A stretch of 64,000 nt of DNA from Bradyrhizobium sp. WSM3983 (GTDB taxonomy: Bacteria > Pseudomonadota > Alphaproteobacteria > Rhizobiales > Xanthobacteraceae). The translations under genes and the position numbers were made by a program. Each line of letters begins with the position of its first letter. The stretch's first letter is position 1. The stretch covers positions 1 to 64,000 of the forward strand of contig NZ_AXAY01000030.1 in the NCBI RefSeq assembly GCF_000473045.1, read 5' to 3'. This document shows positions 1 to 9,260 of this stretch, piece by piece. The notes beneath the pieces are model-generated. The model was not told the DNA's origin. It did no database searches and saw only the letters and a program-made list of their open reading frames with translations.

Positions 1-132
1 AACCCGAGCTGATCCAGGACGTAGAAAGGTGAGAGCTCAACTGGCGCGTCGGTTTTGCGACACTGTCATCCTGGCGCATCCGGTCGCGGGCGAGAGCTCG
101 CGAATCTTCAGTAGGTTGGGATCCTGCGGGCG

Positions 133-147
133 TGGCATGCGGTTTGC
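133..147 (+). promoter_or_regulatory. Candidate sigma54 -24/-12 promoter of nifV
   Basis: TGGCATGCGGTTTGC has the GG and GC doublets at the canonical sigma54 spacing (GG-N10-GC). It ends 38 bases before the preferred TTG start of nifV. No perfect TGT-N10-ACA NifA site is visible upstream inside the window, so the call rests on the -24/-12 match and on gene identity. Confidence 0.5.
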
Positions 148-184
148 CAAAGCAGTCCTTACCAAACGCAATCAGGAGGCTTCG

Positions 185-1375
185 TTGATCGACGCCAAAG
201 CCATCGCTGTCAAGCCGTCATGGTTCGAGTCGGCATGGAACCAGCGGACCGTGCTCAATGACACAACGCTACGCGACGGCGAGCAGGCGCCTGGTGTTGC
301 GTTCACCACGGAGGAAAAGGTGGCCATCGCGCATGCGTTGGCCCGGGCCGGCATCACGGAGATCGAGGCCGGAACCCCCGCCATGGGCGATGATGAGATC
401 GCTTCTATTCGCGCTATTGTCGAGGAGGGGCTGCCGCTCACGCCTATTGCTTGGTGCCGCATGCGTGAGGCCGATGTCGACGCGGCAATCGAGGCCAAGG
501 TGTCGATGGTCAATGTTTCGATCCCGGCTTCGGACGTGCAGATCGCGGCCAAGCTTGGTGGGAACCGCAAGCAGGCATTGCAGCGGGTGGAGCGGGTGGT
601 GGGTTACGCCCGCGAGCGAGGGCTTGATGTCGCCGTCGGAGGCGAGGATTCTTCCCGCGCCGATGTCGAATTTCTCATAAGCCTCATCGCGACTGCGACA
701 GCCGCGGGCGCGCGGCGGTTTCGGATCGCCGATACGCTCAGTGTCCTCGATCCCGATTCCGCCTATGCGCTGATCGCGCGCCTGCGCGCGACCACTGATC
801 TCGAGCTCGAATTTCACGGCCATGACGATCTCGGGCTCGCGACCGCCAACACGCTTGCTGCCATCAGGGGTGGAGCGAGCCACGCTTCTGTCACTGTCAT
901 CGGGCTGGGCGAACGGGCCGGCAATGCGCCGCTCGAGGAAGTTGCGGTCGCACTCAAGCAGCTCTACGGGCGTGATACCGGCATCGTGCTGCCGGAGCTC
1001 ATAGACGTCGCCGCGCTGGTGGCGGCCGCGGCAACACGTGCGATTCCTCCCAACAAGGCGATCGTCGGGGAGCATGTGTTCACTCACGAATCCGGCATTC
1101 ATGTTGATGGGTTGCTGAAGGACGAGCGCACCTATCAGTCGCTCGACCCGCGTTTGCTCGGTCGCTCCAACCGTATCGTGCTCGGCAAGCATTCCGGGCT
1201 CTCGGCCATCACCACGCTGCTTGGCGAATTGCAACTCGCCGCCAGCACCGAACAGACCAGACACATCCTGTCCCGAGTGCGAAAATACGCCGTCGAGCAC
1301 AAGCGTCTGGTCGCGCGCGACACGCTGGCGGCGATCTGGCGCGATGTTTGCGAATGCTCTTCCGATCGCATGTGA
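185..1375 (+). CDS. nifV: Homocitrate synthase NifV
   Basis: Condenses acetyl-CoA with 2-oxoglutarate to homocitrate, the organic ligand of the nitrogenase FeMo-cofactor; cytoplasmic. The N-terminal NDTTLRDGEQAPGV motif (about residue 23) and the HGHDDLGLAT metal-binding motif (about residue 213) are hallmarks of the homocitrate/isopropylmalate synthase TIM barrel, and GERAGNAPLEEV follows. The TTG at 185 is chosen because a perfect AGGAGG lies at 174-179 and a sigma54-like promoter sits just upstream. The reading frame stays open back to an ATG-type start at 29, but that would put the promoter inside the gene. The resulting 396 residues are close to the family's usual 380-400. The gene is followed by nifW after about 200 bases. 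Identity is secure; the start is likely but not proven. Confidence 0.93.
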   Translation: MIDAKAIAVKPSWFESAWNQRTVLNDTTLRDGEQAPGVAFTTEEKVAIAHALARAGITEIEAGTPAMGDDEIASIRAIVEEGLPLTPIAWCRMREADVDAAIEAKVSMVNVSIPASDVQIAAKLGGNRKQALQRVERVVGYARERGLDVAVGGEDSSRADVEFLISLIATATAAGARRFRIADTLSVLDPDSAYALIARLRATTDLELEFHGHDDLGLATANTLAAIRGGASHASVTVIGLGERAGNAPLEEVAVALKQLYGRDTGIVLPELIDVAALVAAAATRAIPPNKAIVGEHVFTHESGIHVDGLLKDERTYQSLDPRLLGRSNRIVLGKHSGLSAITTLLGELQLAASTEQTRHILSRVRKYAVEHKRLVARDTLAAIWRDVCECSSDRM

Positions 1376-1576
1376 GTGAGCTCTCGAGTTTCATTTGGCC
1401 CGCCACCAAATCAATCGGAGGGCGGCCAAAACTCGCGCAGACCGCGTTGAAGTCCGAGGACATGGGCTGTGTGGCCATGTCCAGCAGGGCCCACGTGAAA
1501 CGGCCTTTTTCCGCGAACTCACCAGGCGCTGCCGGACCTCGACCGAGGCGGGCGGGCCCAATCCAGGGAAGTCTCG

Positions 1577-1918
1577 ATGAGCAATATACCCCAGAGGGCC
1601 GGCATCCTCGACCGGCTCAACAGGGCCTCCTCGGCTGAGGAGATCTTTGCGCTGCTTGGCGTCGACTACGATCCCAAGATCGTCAATGTCGCGCGCCTGC
1701 ATATCCTCAAGCGCATGGGGCAACATCTCGCCAAGGAGCAATTCGCCGCTGCCGCGGAAGCGGAGATCGCTGCGCGCTGCAAGGCGATGCTGGAGCAGGC
1801 CTATGCCGATTTCGTGGCGTCATCGCCAATCGACCAACGGGTCTTCAAGGTCCTGAAGGATGCGGTCGCGGAGCCCAAAAGGCCGGCCGCCTTCGTGCCG
1901 CTCAGTACGCTGAAATAG
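1577..1918 (+). CDS. nifW: Nitrogenase stabilizing/protective protein NifW
   Basis: A small cytoplasmic protein (113 residues) known to associate with the MoFe protein and help protect nitrogenase from oxygen. The N-terminal half carries the family pattern LxxLxxASSAEEIFALLGVDYDP, read here over residues 11-33, followed by an LHILKRMGQ helix and a conserved tail ending in FVPLSTLK. Length matches rhizobial NifW. A GGGAAG ribosome-binding site sits 8 bases before the ATG. It lies between nifV and the fixA remnant, all on the plus strand, as expected for a nif/fix cluster. No separate sigma54 site is apparent in the 200 bases upstream, so co-transcription with nifV is possible. Confidence 0.95.
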   Translation: MSNIPQRAGILDRLNRASSAEEIFALLGVDYDPKIVNVARLHILKRMGQHLAKEQFAAAAEAEIAARCKAMLEQAYADFVASSPIDQRVFKVLKDAVAEPKRPAAFVPLSTLK

Positions 1919-2020
1919 CCGTCTCTTAGATGCCGTCTGCCTCAGAGCAAATAGCTAGGCGTGCCTCGGCGGGCGCCTCTTAGTTCGATCGACCCCGCGG
2001 AGCGATGCGGGAGGCGACCT

Positions 2021-2036
2021 TGTCGCGTTTCCGACG
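2021..2036 (+). promoter_or_regulatory. Imperfect NifA upstream activator site
   Basis: TGT-N10-ACG differs by one base from the NifA consensus TGT-N10-ACA and lies about 95 bases upstream of the -24 element at 2131, a normal distance. The single mismatch makes this tentative. Confidence 0.35.
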
Positions 2037-2130
2037 TATGTCGTGGCCTGTTGTCCCCGACGCCAGGAACCACTTCGGCAAATGCGCCAAATTCATTTCC
2101 TTTGGTGCATGAACTCGCGGTGTTCTCAGT

Positions 2131-2145
2131 TGGTATGACACTTGC
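2131..2145 (+). promoter_or_regulatory. Sigma54 promoter of the fixA(psi)-fixBCX unit
   Basis: TGGTATGACACTTGC followed by T has GG-N10-GC spacing and a consensus TTGCT -12 box, and lies 55 bases before the fixA-remnant ATG at 2200. It probably still drives fixBCX, because no other promoter is evident before fixB. Confidence 0.65.
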
Positions 2146-2199
2146 TGCTCTGCACCTAAGTCTGCCCGACAACAAATCGACCTTGTCCTGGAGAAGCGC

Positions 2200-2836
2200 A
2201 TGCATAGCGTCATCTGCATCAAACAGGTCCCCGCGCCAGCGCAAATCCGCGCGCGGTTCCTGTCAAACACGATTGTGCAGCGGGGTGTGCCGACCAACCG
2301 TGGCGACGCCGTAGTCGCGGAGGCGACCCCCAGTGCAGTGACCAGCCGGCCCGAGAGATCATCGTGCACGCTATGGGACCGTATTCATTCGAGCCTTAAT
2401 TGCGGAAGGTGCGCACCTTGGGTGCCGAAGCTGCGGTGCTGTTTACCGAGTGCTTCTCTGTCGGTGACGCGACGCTACCCACGACGTATACACGCACGAC
2501 CGCGATCTCGAAGACCAGGCAGCTATCTGGTGGGACCGCTGTCGTCTTCATTGGCAAATCGGGCATCAATGGCGACATGGCCGAGGTCGGCCCCGGGGTC
2601 GAACATAGCCCTATTGTTCGCTGCTCAACCAGCTCGCCGCAATCGTTTGCCTCGATCTCACCTCCTGCCGCCTCTAGCGCCGAGCGTCAAGGGTCCCGTC
2701 CTCCGCGAAAAAGACCTGGGGTGTAAGCCGCGAGCAACCGGCTAACGCGCTCATCAGGGCCATGTTCAACCGACAGTCCAAGCCAGAACCCGATCGTGTC
2801 GCGCAGGCGCGTGGATCGGAAGGAGAATGCAAAGCC
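2200..2836 (+). pseudogene. fixA: Decayed fixA (electron-transfer flavoprotein beta subunit)
   Basis: The first 14 codons read MHSVICIKQVPAPAQI, the FixA amino terminus. From about 2400 a second frame continues with LRKVRTLGAEAAVLFTE, then AVVFIGKSGINGDMAEVGPG, matching the FixA adenosine-nucleotide-binding core. The last segment (MFNRQSKPEPD, about 2762-2800) resembles the FixA carboxyl end and runs in frame into fixB without a stop. At least two frameshifts, a stop and loss of the middle make it non-functional. FixA normally pairs with FixB in the bifurcating FixABCX complex, so an intact copy must exist elsewhere. Bradyrhizobium is known to carry its functional fixA separately from fixBCX; this remnant marks an ancestral fixABCX order. 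Confidence 0.85.
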
Positions 2837-3946
2837 ATGAGCAACGTCATCAAGGCTCCCACATCAGTCACAGGGGGCCGCGCAGCAACCAAGAAGCAGT
2901 TGCCGGACCGGTTCAAAGCTTACAAACATGTCTGGGTGTTCGTCGAGCAGGAGCGCGGGCAGGTCCATCCCGTCTCGTGGGAGCTTATGGGGGCGGGCCG
3001 CAAGCTTGCCAACAGGCTGAAGGTTAAACTTGCAGCTGTTGTCGTCGGCCCTGAGGGCGAGGCCACACGCAACGCCGCGCTCGAAGCCTTTTGCTACGGC
3101 GCCGATTTGACCTATCTCGTGGCCGACAATGTGCTCTCGGACTATCGTAACGAGTCCTACACCAAAGCGCTGTCCGATCTCGTGGAGATCTACAAGCCCG
3201 AGATCCTGCTCCTGGGGGCAACAACGCTCGGCCGCGATCTCGCGGGCTCCGTCGCTACTACTATCCTGACGGGCCTCACCGCCGACTGCACCGACCTCGA
3301 CGTGGACGCGGATGGCTCGCTTGCGGCCACCCGTCCGACCTTCGGGGGCTCGCTGCTCTGCACGATCTACACGCTGAACTACCGGCCGCAGATGGCAACC
3401 GTCCGCCCGCGCGTGATGCCGATGCCGGAGCGTGTCGAGCGCGATCCCGGCCGCATCATCGTCCACCCGCTCGGCCTGGTCGAAGATGACATCGTGACCA
3501 AAGTGTTGTCGTTCATCCCCGACCGTGATTCGGCCAAATCAAATCTTGCGTACGCCGATGTCGTGGTCGCCGGCGGGCTTGGGCTCGGATCTCAAGAAAA
3601 CTTTCAGCTTGTGCGCCAGCTGGCCGGCGTGCTCGGCGCCGAATATGGCTGTTCCCGTCCGCTTGTGCAAAAGGGATGGGTGACCTCCGACCGACAGATC
3701 GGGCAGACGGGTAAGACGATCCGGCCAAAGCTCTATATCGCCGCGGGCGTTTCCGGCGCAATCCAGCATCGGGTTGGTGTCGAGGGCGCCGATCTGATTG
3801 TCGCCATCAATACCGACAAGAACGCGCCGATCTTCGAGTTTGCCCACATTGCCATCGTCAGCGACGCCATGCATCTGCTGCCGGCGCTCACGGACGCGTT
3901 TCGGGCGCGGCTCTCGCCACATTCGCGCGACCGGATCGCGATCTAA
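2837..3946 (+). CDS. fixB: FixB, electron-transfer flavoprotein alpha subunit
   Basis: Forms the FAD-binding alpha subunit of the FixABCX complex, which passes electrons from NADH to ferredoxin/flavodoxin for nitrogenase and to quinone. The 369-residue protein has the N-terminal ETF domain (VWVFVEQERGQVHPVSWEL, about residues 31-49) and the C-terminal FAD-binding domain with GQTGKTIRPKLYIAAGVSG, then HRVGVEGADLIVAIN and NKN-type AINTDKNAPIFEFA. The ATG at 2837 is preferred over the upstream in-frame ATG at 2762, which belongs to the fixA remnant; AAGGAG lies 10-12 bases upstream. fixC follows after 11 bases, so the two are co-transcribed. Confidence 0.96.
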   Translation: MSNVIKAPTSVTGGRAATKKQLPDRFKAYKHVWVFVEQERGQVHPVSWELMGAGRKLANRLKVKLAAVVVGPEGEATRNAALEAFCYGADLTYLVADNVLSDYRNESYTKALSDLVEIYKPEILLLGATTLGRDLAGSVATTILTGLTADCTDLDVDADGSLAATRPTFGGSLLCTIYTLNYRPQMATVRPRVMPMPERVERDPGRIIVHPLGLVEDDIVTKVLSFIPDRDSAKSNLAYADVVVAGGLGLGSQENFQLVRQLAGVLGAEYGCSRPLVQKGWVTSDRQIGQTGKTIRPKLYIAAGVSGAIQHRVGVEGADLIVAINTDKNAPIFEFAHIAIVSDAMHLLPALTDAFRARLSPHSRDRIAI

Positions 3947-3957
3947 AGGAGATTATC

Positions 3958-5265
3958 ATGATCGAGGAAAGGTTCGATGCAATCGTTGTCGGTGCCGGCA
4001 TGGCAGGCAACGCGGCGGCACTCACCATGGCCAAGAAAGGCATGAAGGTATTGCAGCTCGAGCGCGGCGAATATGCCGGTTCGAAGAACGTTCAGGGCGC
4101 AATACTTTATGCCGACATGCTGGAAAAGCTGATCCCGGAGTTCCGGGAGGACGCACCGCTGGAGCGACATCTTGTCGAACAACGGTTCTGGATCATGGAC
4201 GACCGCTCTCATGTCGGGCTGCATTACCGCTCAGAGGACTTCAATGAGGAGCGGGCCAACCGGTACACGATTATCCGGGCCCAGTTCGACAGGTGGTTCT
4301 CCTCAAAAGTGCGCGAGGCAGGCGCGACCGTGCTGTGCGAGACGACCGTTACCGATCTTGCGCAGGATGCCTATGGCAGAGCCATCGGTGTTCGTACGGA
4401 TCGCCAGGACGGCGAGATCCACGCAGATGTCGTGGTGTTGGCCGAAGGCGTAAACGGCCTGCTCGGCACGCGGGCGCGCCTGCGCGAGCGCCCCAAACCT
4501 AACAAGGTGGCCCTCGCGGTTAAGGAAATGCACTTTTTGCCGCGCGAGACCATCGAAGCGCGTTTCAATCTGAGCGGCGACGAGGGCGTCGTGATCGAAG
4601 CTGCAGGCACCATTTCCGGCGGCATGACGGGAATGGGCTTCATCTACGCCAATAAGGAGTGCATTTCGCTCGGTATCGGGTGTCTTGTCGCAGACTTTCA
4701 GCGCACCGGAAAGACGCCCTACGAGCTGCTCGATCGTTTCAAGCGCCACCCGTCGGTCGCGCCCCTGATCGAGGGGACTGAAGTCAAGGAATATTCCGCG
4801 CACCTTATTCCTGAAGGCGGCTATAAGGCCATCCCGCAGCTCTACGGAGACGGCTGGGTCGTGGTCGGTGACGCGGCGCAGCTCAATAACGCCATTCATC
4901 GCGAGGGATCCAATCTTGCGATGACGTCCGGGCGGATCGCGGCCGAAGCGATCTTCCAGGTCAAATCGCGCCGGCTTGCCATGACTGCGGAAAATCTCGC
5001 GCTCTACAAGAGGATGCTGGATCGCTCCTTCGTCTTGAAGGACATGAAGAAGTACAAGGATATGCCGAGGCTAATGCATACCAACTCGCAAAACTTTTTT
5101 CTGACTTACCCCCAGCTCATCTCCAAGGCGATGCAGACCTATCTTCGGGTTGATGGTACGCCAAAGTCTGAGAAACAGAAGTCGACGCTGAAATCCTTTG
5201 TCAATGCGCGGTCGTGGATAGGGCTGTTCGGCGATGCATTCCGCTTCGCCCGCGCTTGGCGCTAA
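3958..5265 (+). CDS. fixC: FixC, flavoprotein-ubiquinone oxidoreductase
   Basis: FAD-dependent subunit of FixABCX, homologous to ETF-ubiquinone oxidoreductase; it sends one electron branch to the quinone pool at the inner membrane. The Rossmann FAD motif VVGAGMAGNAAALTMAKKG starts at about residue 10 and is followed by a glutamate-ended strand (LQLERG). The second FAD motif GDGWVVVGDAAQLNNAIHREG near residue 300 is read as two adjacent parts, GWVVVGDAAQ and NNAIHREGSN. At 435 residues it is full length for FixC. The start has a strong AAAGGAG 7 bases upstream. It sits tightly between fixB and fixX. Confidence 0.97.
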   Translation: MIEERFDAIVVGAGMAGNAAALTMAKKGMKVLQLERGEYAGSKNVQGAILYADMLEKLIPEFREDAPLERHLVEQRFWIMDDRSHVGLHYRSEDFNEERANRYTIIRAQFDRWFSSKVREAGATVLCETTVTDLAQDAYGRAIGVRTDRQDGEIHADVVVLAEGVNGLLGTRARLRERPKPNKVALAVKEMHFLPRETIEARFNLSGDEGVVIEAAGTISGGMTGMGFIYANKECISLGIGCLVADFQRTGKTPYELLDRFKRHPSVAPLIEGTEVKEYSAHLIPEGGYKAIPQLYGDGWVVVGDAAQLNNAIHREGSNLAMTSGRIAAEAIFQVKSRRLAMTAENLALYKRMLDRSFVLKDMKKYKDMPRLMHTNSQNFFLTYPQLISKAMQTYLRVDGTPKSEKQKSTLKSFVNARSWIGLFGDAFRFARAWR

Positions 5266-5303
5266 TTGTTTGAAACGCGAACCCGAAACCAACGAGGCTG
5301 ACT

Positions 5304-5600
5304 ATGAAGGTCGAGAGATCAGTGCGTGTCGAAGACAAGTTGTTTTGCAACCGCTATCTTGTGGACGCCGGACGTCCCCACATCAAGGTGCGTGCACATA
5401 CGAAGCCCTCGCCGCAGCTCCTTGCGCTTTTGAAAGCCTGTCCCGCGCGCTGCTATGACCTCAATGACAAGGGCCAGGTCGAGGTCACGGTCGACGGTTG
5501 CATGGAGTGCGGCACCTGCCGCGTCATCGGCGAGCCCACCGGCGACATCGAATGGGGCTATCCGCGTGGCGGATATGGGGTGTTGTTCAAATTCGGGTGA
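5304..5600 (+). CDS. fixX: FixX, ferredoxin-like iron-sulfur protein
   Basis: Small 4Fe-4S protein (98 residues) that works with FixC in the FixABCX complex. The cysteine pattern CPARC (about residue 46) and DGCMECGTC (about residue 66) is the FixX cluster-binding set, and the tail RGGYGVLFKFG is the conserved FixX carboxyl terminus. It begins 38 bases after fixC with a weak GAGG upstream and is the last gene of the plus-strand fix unit; the next recognisable genes are on the opposite strand. Confidence 0.97.
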   Translation: MKVERSVRVEDKLFCNRYLVDAGRPHIKVRAHTKPSPQLLALLKACPARCYDLNDKGQVEVTVDGCMECGTCRVIGEPTGDIEWGYPRGGYGVLFKFG

Positions 5601-5801
5601 GTGGCTACGATTCCCGCCGCGTTATCGGCTCGGCCGAGAAGATCTCGGGGCGGAGATAGATCGCCGCGTGCGCCAGACGAAAGTCGACCAACGCTGGAAT
5701 ATTCGGTCGTGAGAGCACTTTCGGCGAACTCAGCTCGCGGATATGGGCTTCCACCTCGACCATGCCCGGAGAAGAGGGCGCGAAATGTGCAAAAAGGCGG
5801 A

Positions 5802-6340
5802 TTACTCGGCCCCTTGCGGCGTGCCATGCCGTGCGGCCTCGATCGCAACCGCAACTGACTGCACGATCGCCGCAAAGCGCACGGCCGTTTGAATTGTATC
5901 CGAGCCGGCGCCGGCTTGCCGCAGCGCCTTTTCTGGGCGTCCATGCAGGACCGCGCCCATTGATTGCGCTTACCGCCAGTGCCTACAATTCGAAATCGGC
6001 TCTGTCCACACGGGGATTGCCGAGCCAATTCATCCGCAGCCGAGCGGGCATTGTCTTGTATTGCGGTTGAGGCGAGATGAACAAATCGGTAATAGACGTC
6101 GTTCATAGCCATGACGGAAGCTGCGGATTTCGCCGCCTCGACCGCCGCTCGCGTCATCACCACGCCTGCGGCGGCTTCCATTGCGGCCGACGATCGGATT
6201 GCGGGTCGCGATCGCGCTAGCCAGCAACAGCCCGTAGTTGCTCTGCGGTGACGGTGTTTCGTCCGCCATCATGGACGCCAAGTTGAACGTGACGTCCTTG
6301 GCGAAATCCGGAATCCGGTCTTTCAACTCTCGATGGTCAT
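5802..6340 (-). pseudogene. ahpD: Decayed AhpD-like alkylhydroperoxidase
   Basis: The minus strand opens MTIES at 6340 and then shifts frame almost at once. LKDRIPDFAKDVTFNLASM and LLLASAIATRNP follow in one frame, then AAVEAAKSAASVMAMNDVYYRFVHL in a second (about 6080-6160), and the AhpD tail TIQTAVRFAAIVQSVAVAIE, ending GTPQGAE and a stop at 5802. These pieces match AhpD/carboxymuconolactone-decarboxylase family proteins in order, but the segment with the catalytic CxxC is scrambled and at least three frameshifts are present. It lies 6 bases downstream of ahpC on the same strand, so the two once formed an ahpC-ahpD peroxidase operon. Confidence 0.85.
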
Positions 6341-6346
6341 ATCCCC

Positions 6347-6901
6347 TCAAGCGAATTTCAATGTCTCGCCGCCAACCTCGCGGTTGCAGGGGCAGAGCTC
6401 GTCGGTTTGCAGAGCATCCAGGACGCGCAGCGTGTCCTTCGGGCTGCGGCCGACATTGGGATTCGTAGCATAGACATGTTGGATTGTATTCTCAGGATCG
6501 ACAATGAAGGTCGTGCGATGGGCAACGCCCTCGGCCGAGCGGCCGCCAAGACCGTCGACAAGCGCGCCGTCCGTGTCGGCAAACTGCCAAATCGGCAGAT
6601 GGTGCAGGTCTTTGTGCTCGCGCCGCCAAGCAAGCTTGCAGAACTCGTTGTCAGTCGAGCCGCCCAGCACGACCGCATCGCGGTCGGCGAAATCCTTGGA
6701 CAGGCGGGCGAACTCGGCGATCTCGGTCGGGCAGACAAAGGTGAAATCCTTGGGGTAAAAGAAGATGATTTTCCATTTCCCAGCAAAGCTCCTTTCGGTC
6801 AGCGTCTCGAAGGCGCTCTGTCCGTTCTCTTCGTGCAAGTGAAAACCGGGCTTTACCCCGGTGATTTGGAACGACGGCAACTTGCTTCCAATTCCAAGCA
6901 T
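6347..6901 (-). CDS. ahpC: AhpC-type peroxiredoxin
   Basis: Thiol peroxidase that reduces hydrogen peroxide and organic hydroperoxides in the cytoplasm. The 184-residue product (start MLGIGSKLPSF at 6901, with GGGGA upstream) has the peroxiredoxin active site FTFVCPTE with the peroxidatic cysteine at residue 57, a conserved Arg-containing RTTFIVDPENTIQHVY strand, and a C-terminal CPCNREVGG segment that probably carries the resolving cysteine. An upstream in-frame start at 6949 would give 200 residues but lies closer to the promoter and is less likely. The gene has a perfect sigma54 promoter (6957-6971) and NifA site (6991-7006), so it is expected to be on in nitrogen-fixing cells. Its partner ahpD has decayed, so a different reductant must serve it. 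Confidence 0.95.
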   Translation of the reverse strand: MLGIGSKLPSFQITGVKPGFHLHEENGQSAFETLTERSFAGKWKIIFFYPKDFTFVCPTEIAEFARLSKDFADRDAVVLGGSTDNEFCKLAWRREHKDLHHLPIWQFADTDGALVDGLGGRSAEGVAHRTTFIVDPENTIQHVYATNPNVGRSPKDTLRVLDALQTDELCPCNREVGGETLKFA

Positions 6902-6956
6902 TTTGTCCCCACTGTGTACTTCGCGCGAAATCCACTTATCTCGCGCCACCAGCGAA

Positions 6957-6971
6957 GCAAGCGATGTGCCA
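6957..6971 (-). promoter_or_regulatory. Sigma54 -24/-12 promoter of ahpC
   Basis: Read on the minus strand this is TGGCACATCGCTTGC, a complete match to the sigma54 consensus TGGCAC-N5-TTGC. Its -12 end lies 55 bases before the ahpC ATG, giving a leader of roughly 45 bases. Confidence 0.88.
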
Positions 6972-6990
6972 TCAGATCCTGCGGGTTAAC

Positions 6991-7006
6991 TGTCGCTGAT
7001 CCAACA
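6991..7006 (-). promoter_or_regulatory. NifA upstream activator site of ahpC
   Basis: TGTCGCTGATCCAACA matches TGT-N10-ACA exactly. It lies only about 20 bases upstream of the -24 element, closer than the usual 80-150 bases, but no other perfect site is visible nearby. Confidence 0.65.
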
Positions 7007-9260
7007 TTCGGTTCGTCCTTATGACGGGTTCAAGCCATGCTGCGACATCAAAGACGATGGTTCCTGAATTTAAACTGTCCTGGACCAGGAGATTCTGAGG
7101 ACGAAGATCTATCGCAAGCTCCGTTGACATCACGCGACCAATAGGACAGGCGCCGGGCCCCGATCCGTGAGCAAGCCGGCCATGCTGTCTCCGCCGAGAA
7201 GCAGAATGAGGTCTGGAAGCAAGTGCCTGAGCTCTCCACAGCAGGCACTACTGCTGGCGTTGCAGCCAAGGTAGGAAGTTGTGACCGCAATTGATTCTCG
7301 GGGCGATCGAGTTCGCTCAACGCTGGGCAGCTGGGGTTTGGGCTGCAATCCCCCCTCAAGTTGTGCAAATGAATGAAGCGGTGCCATCGTCGTCTGCTTG
7401 GCCTGCAAATCACCACCAAGCGATTTTTCGATGAGCCTTTCCTTCGGAGTGTCTGGGCGCAAACCTGAGCATACCGGAGGGGATGATTCCGTTCCTGTGG
7501 GAAGATGAAGTGCTACCGACTAAGCTCAGGCCAATAGGCATACCGTTTGCTATTGACGATGAGCGATACATGTCGAGTCCACTGGGATGAGGGCGCATAG
7601 TATCTCATTCATCATTCTCGCTGGGCAATGCACTTGGCTTAGATCCGAATAGCCTGCCCATACCCCAGCCCAAACCCGATGCCGCGCAGTGAGCTCTATC
7701 AGCTAGGAATCAGAAGACCAGATGATCAAGGCCAGGAAGGAAAGAGTCCGCGAACTAATTCGGTCACTCGAATCGATCCAGGTGCGAAGTCAGGCGCTCG
7801 GCGAAGAACAGAGTACGTTCGAAGGCAGGTCGTACTCCTTGACGGAGACCGGGGCTGGTAAGAACGATGCAGCGCATTCCGCGCGCGAAGCTGGCGACGA
7901 TATCCAGAGCGCCATCGATCACATGAGAGCCGCTGTGGGTGATGACAGCCATGTCGGAACCTAAAGCAGCACCCAAGCCGCCCGATCATTGCCGCCCTGT
8001 CAGGCTCATGCCAATGCGCTTCTCATTAAAAGCTGGTGAGCAGCCTCGGCTAGAATGGCACGCTCGGCCCCCCGCGCGGCTGCCGATCGACGCTACGGCC
8101 AACAGGCGCTCGATCTGGCGCCAGGTTGTTTTGACCATACTGGCATACTGCCAGAGAAAGGCAGTAAACGACGCGTTGACCCACCCGTTGCCGGGGGGTT
8201 CCTTTGAGACCCGGCAAGTTCTTCAGGGGAAGCGATCGAGGACAGCCCGTTGATGGGTAAATCACCCTTTATGGCCGCGCGATAGTCCGCGAATTCCATC
8301 GCGAGCGAAGGGCAGCGCACGTGCGGTACAAGGCCAATCGAAGTTGAGATCACATTGGCTAACGTTCGGCTATCAACGATGTGGCCGACCCGCAACTAAC
8401 CATGTTCAGAGTCGCAACAAAGACTTGGCCGCAAGGGAGTAGAACCTGCCGCTGCGGGGCGGGTGTCAACGCTCGATGGATACCGGCGCTCGCGGCGGCG
8501 ATTGTGGAGCACCGTTGGGAAAGCGAGGCTACTGGAAACCCTGTGGCGCCAACGATATGGGGTTGCTGGTCTCGTCGCCGTGCTCACCGGCGTACCTTTA
8601 AGCGGAATGACCTGCGATCAGCCGCCAGAATCCCGACGGGGCCCCCAAGCTAACCGTTTTTCTTGAGAACGGTCCAGATCTTGCGAACGCGTGAATTGAC
8701 GCGCTCGTCATTCTCACCTCCAGAACCTCAGGGCGACATCGAGACCTGAAGCGATCTCGTCGAAACGCAAAATACATATATGAGTTGTTAGACCCTCGCC
8801 TTTTCGGTTCGACGATGAAGTCACCTGGATTGAGGTGCGTACGTGACCCGTCTGATATCTTCACGACTCTTGGTCCGCAGGCGCAACAGCGAGCCGATGA
8901 GATCGGCCAGCGCCATACCCACAATGCGCATTAGGGGCGACGGTGCCCAGACGTGGCTCAGTGCGTCGATAATTGCCGCCGCGGTGTTCGGGGGTGTCGA
9001 AGCAACTACGGCTGGCTCAATCCAGATGGGCTTGTATGCAGAACGGCATCGCCCACACAGAATACGGGTTGCCCGGCTGCCCTCCGTCTGGTTATCGGGG
9101 GACGCGACCAGTGGAAATCACAAGTCTGGCTCAAAGCTTGCAATAGACGAGACGAAGCAGAAGACATGGTAGGGCGCTCGGCGCTAGGCCCCGCCGGTCG
9201 CGGCTGCGGCCGTCTGCGCTCATGGAAGCTCAAGTCTGAGCATTGGTGGAGATTGCGAGA
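7007..9260. other. Gene-poor region, no confident gene
   Basis: All reading frames here are short and unlike known proteins. One minus-strand stretch (about 7764-7976, containing VIDGALDIVASFARGMRCIVL) looks protein-like and may be a gene remnant of unknown family. A plus-strand frame at 7722-7964 overlaps it and is probably its shadow. A small dyad CTGGCATACTGCCAG lies near 8141. Nothing else is supportable. Confidence 0.5.

Noticed and set aside
269..1300. Long minus-strand frame opposite nifV
   Set aside because: It is the antisense shadow of nifV, produced by high-GC codon use, with no family features.
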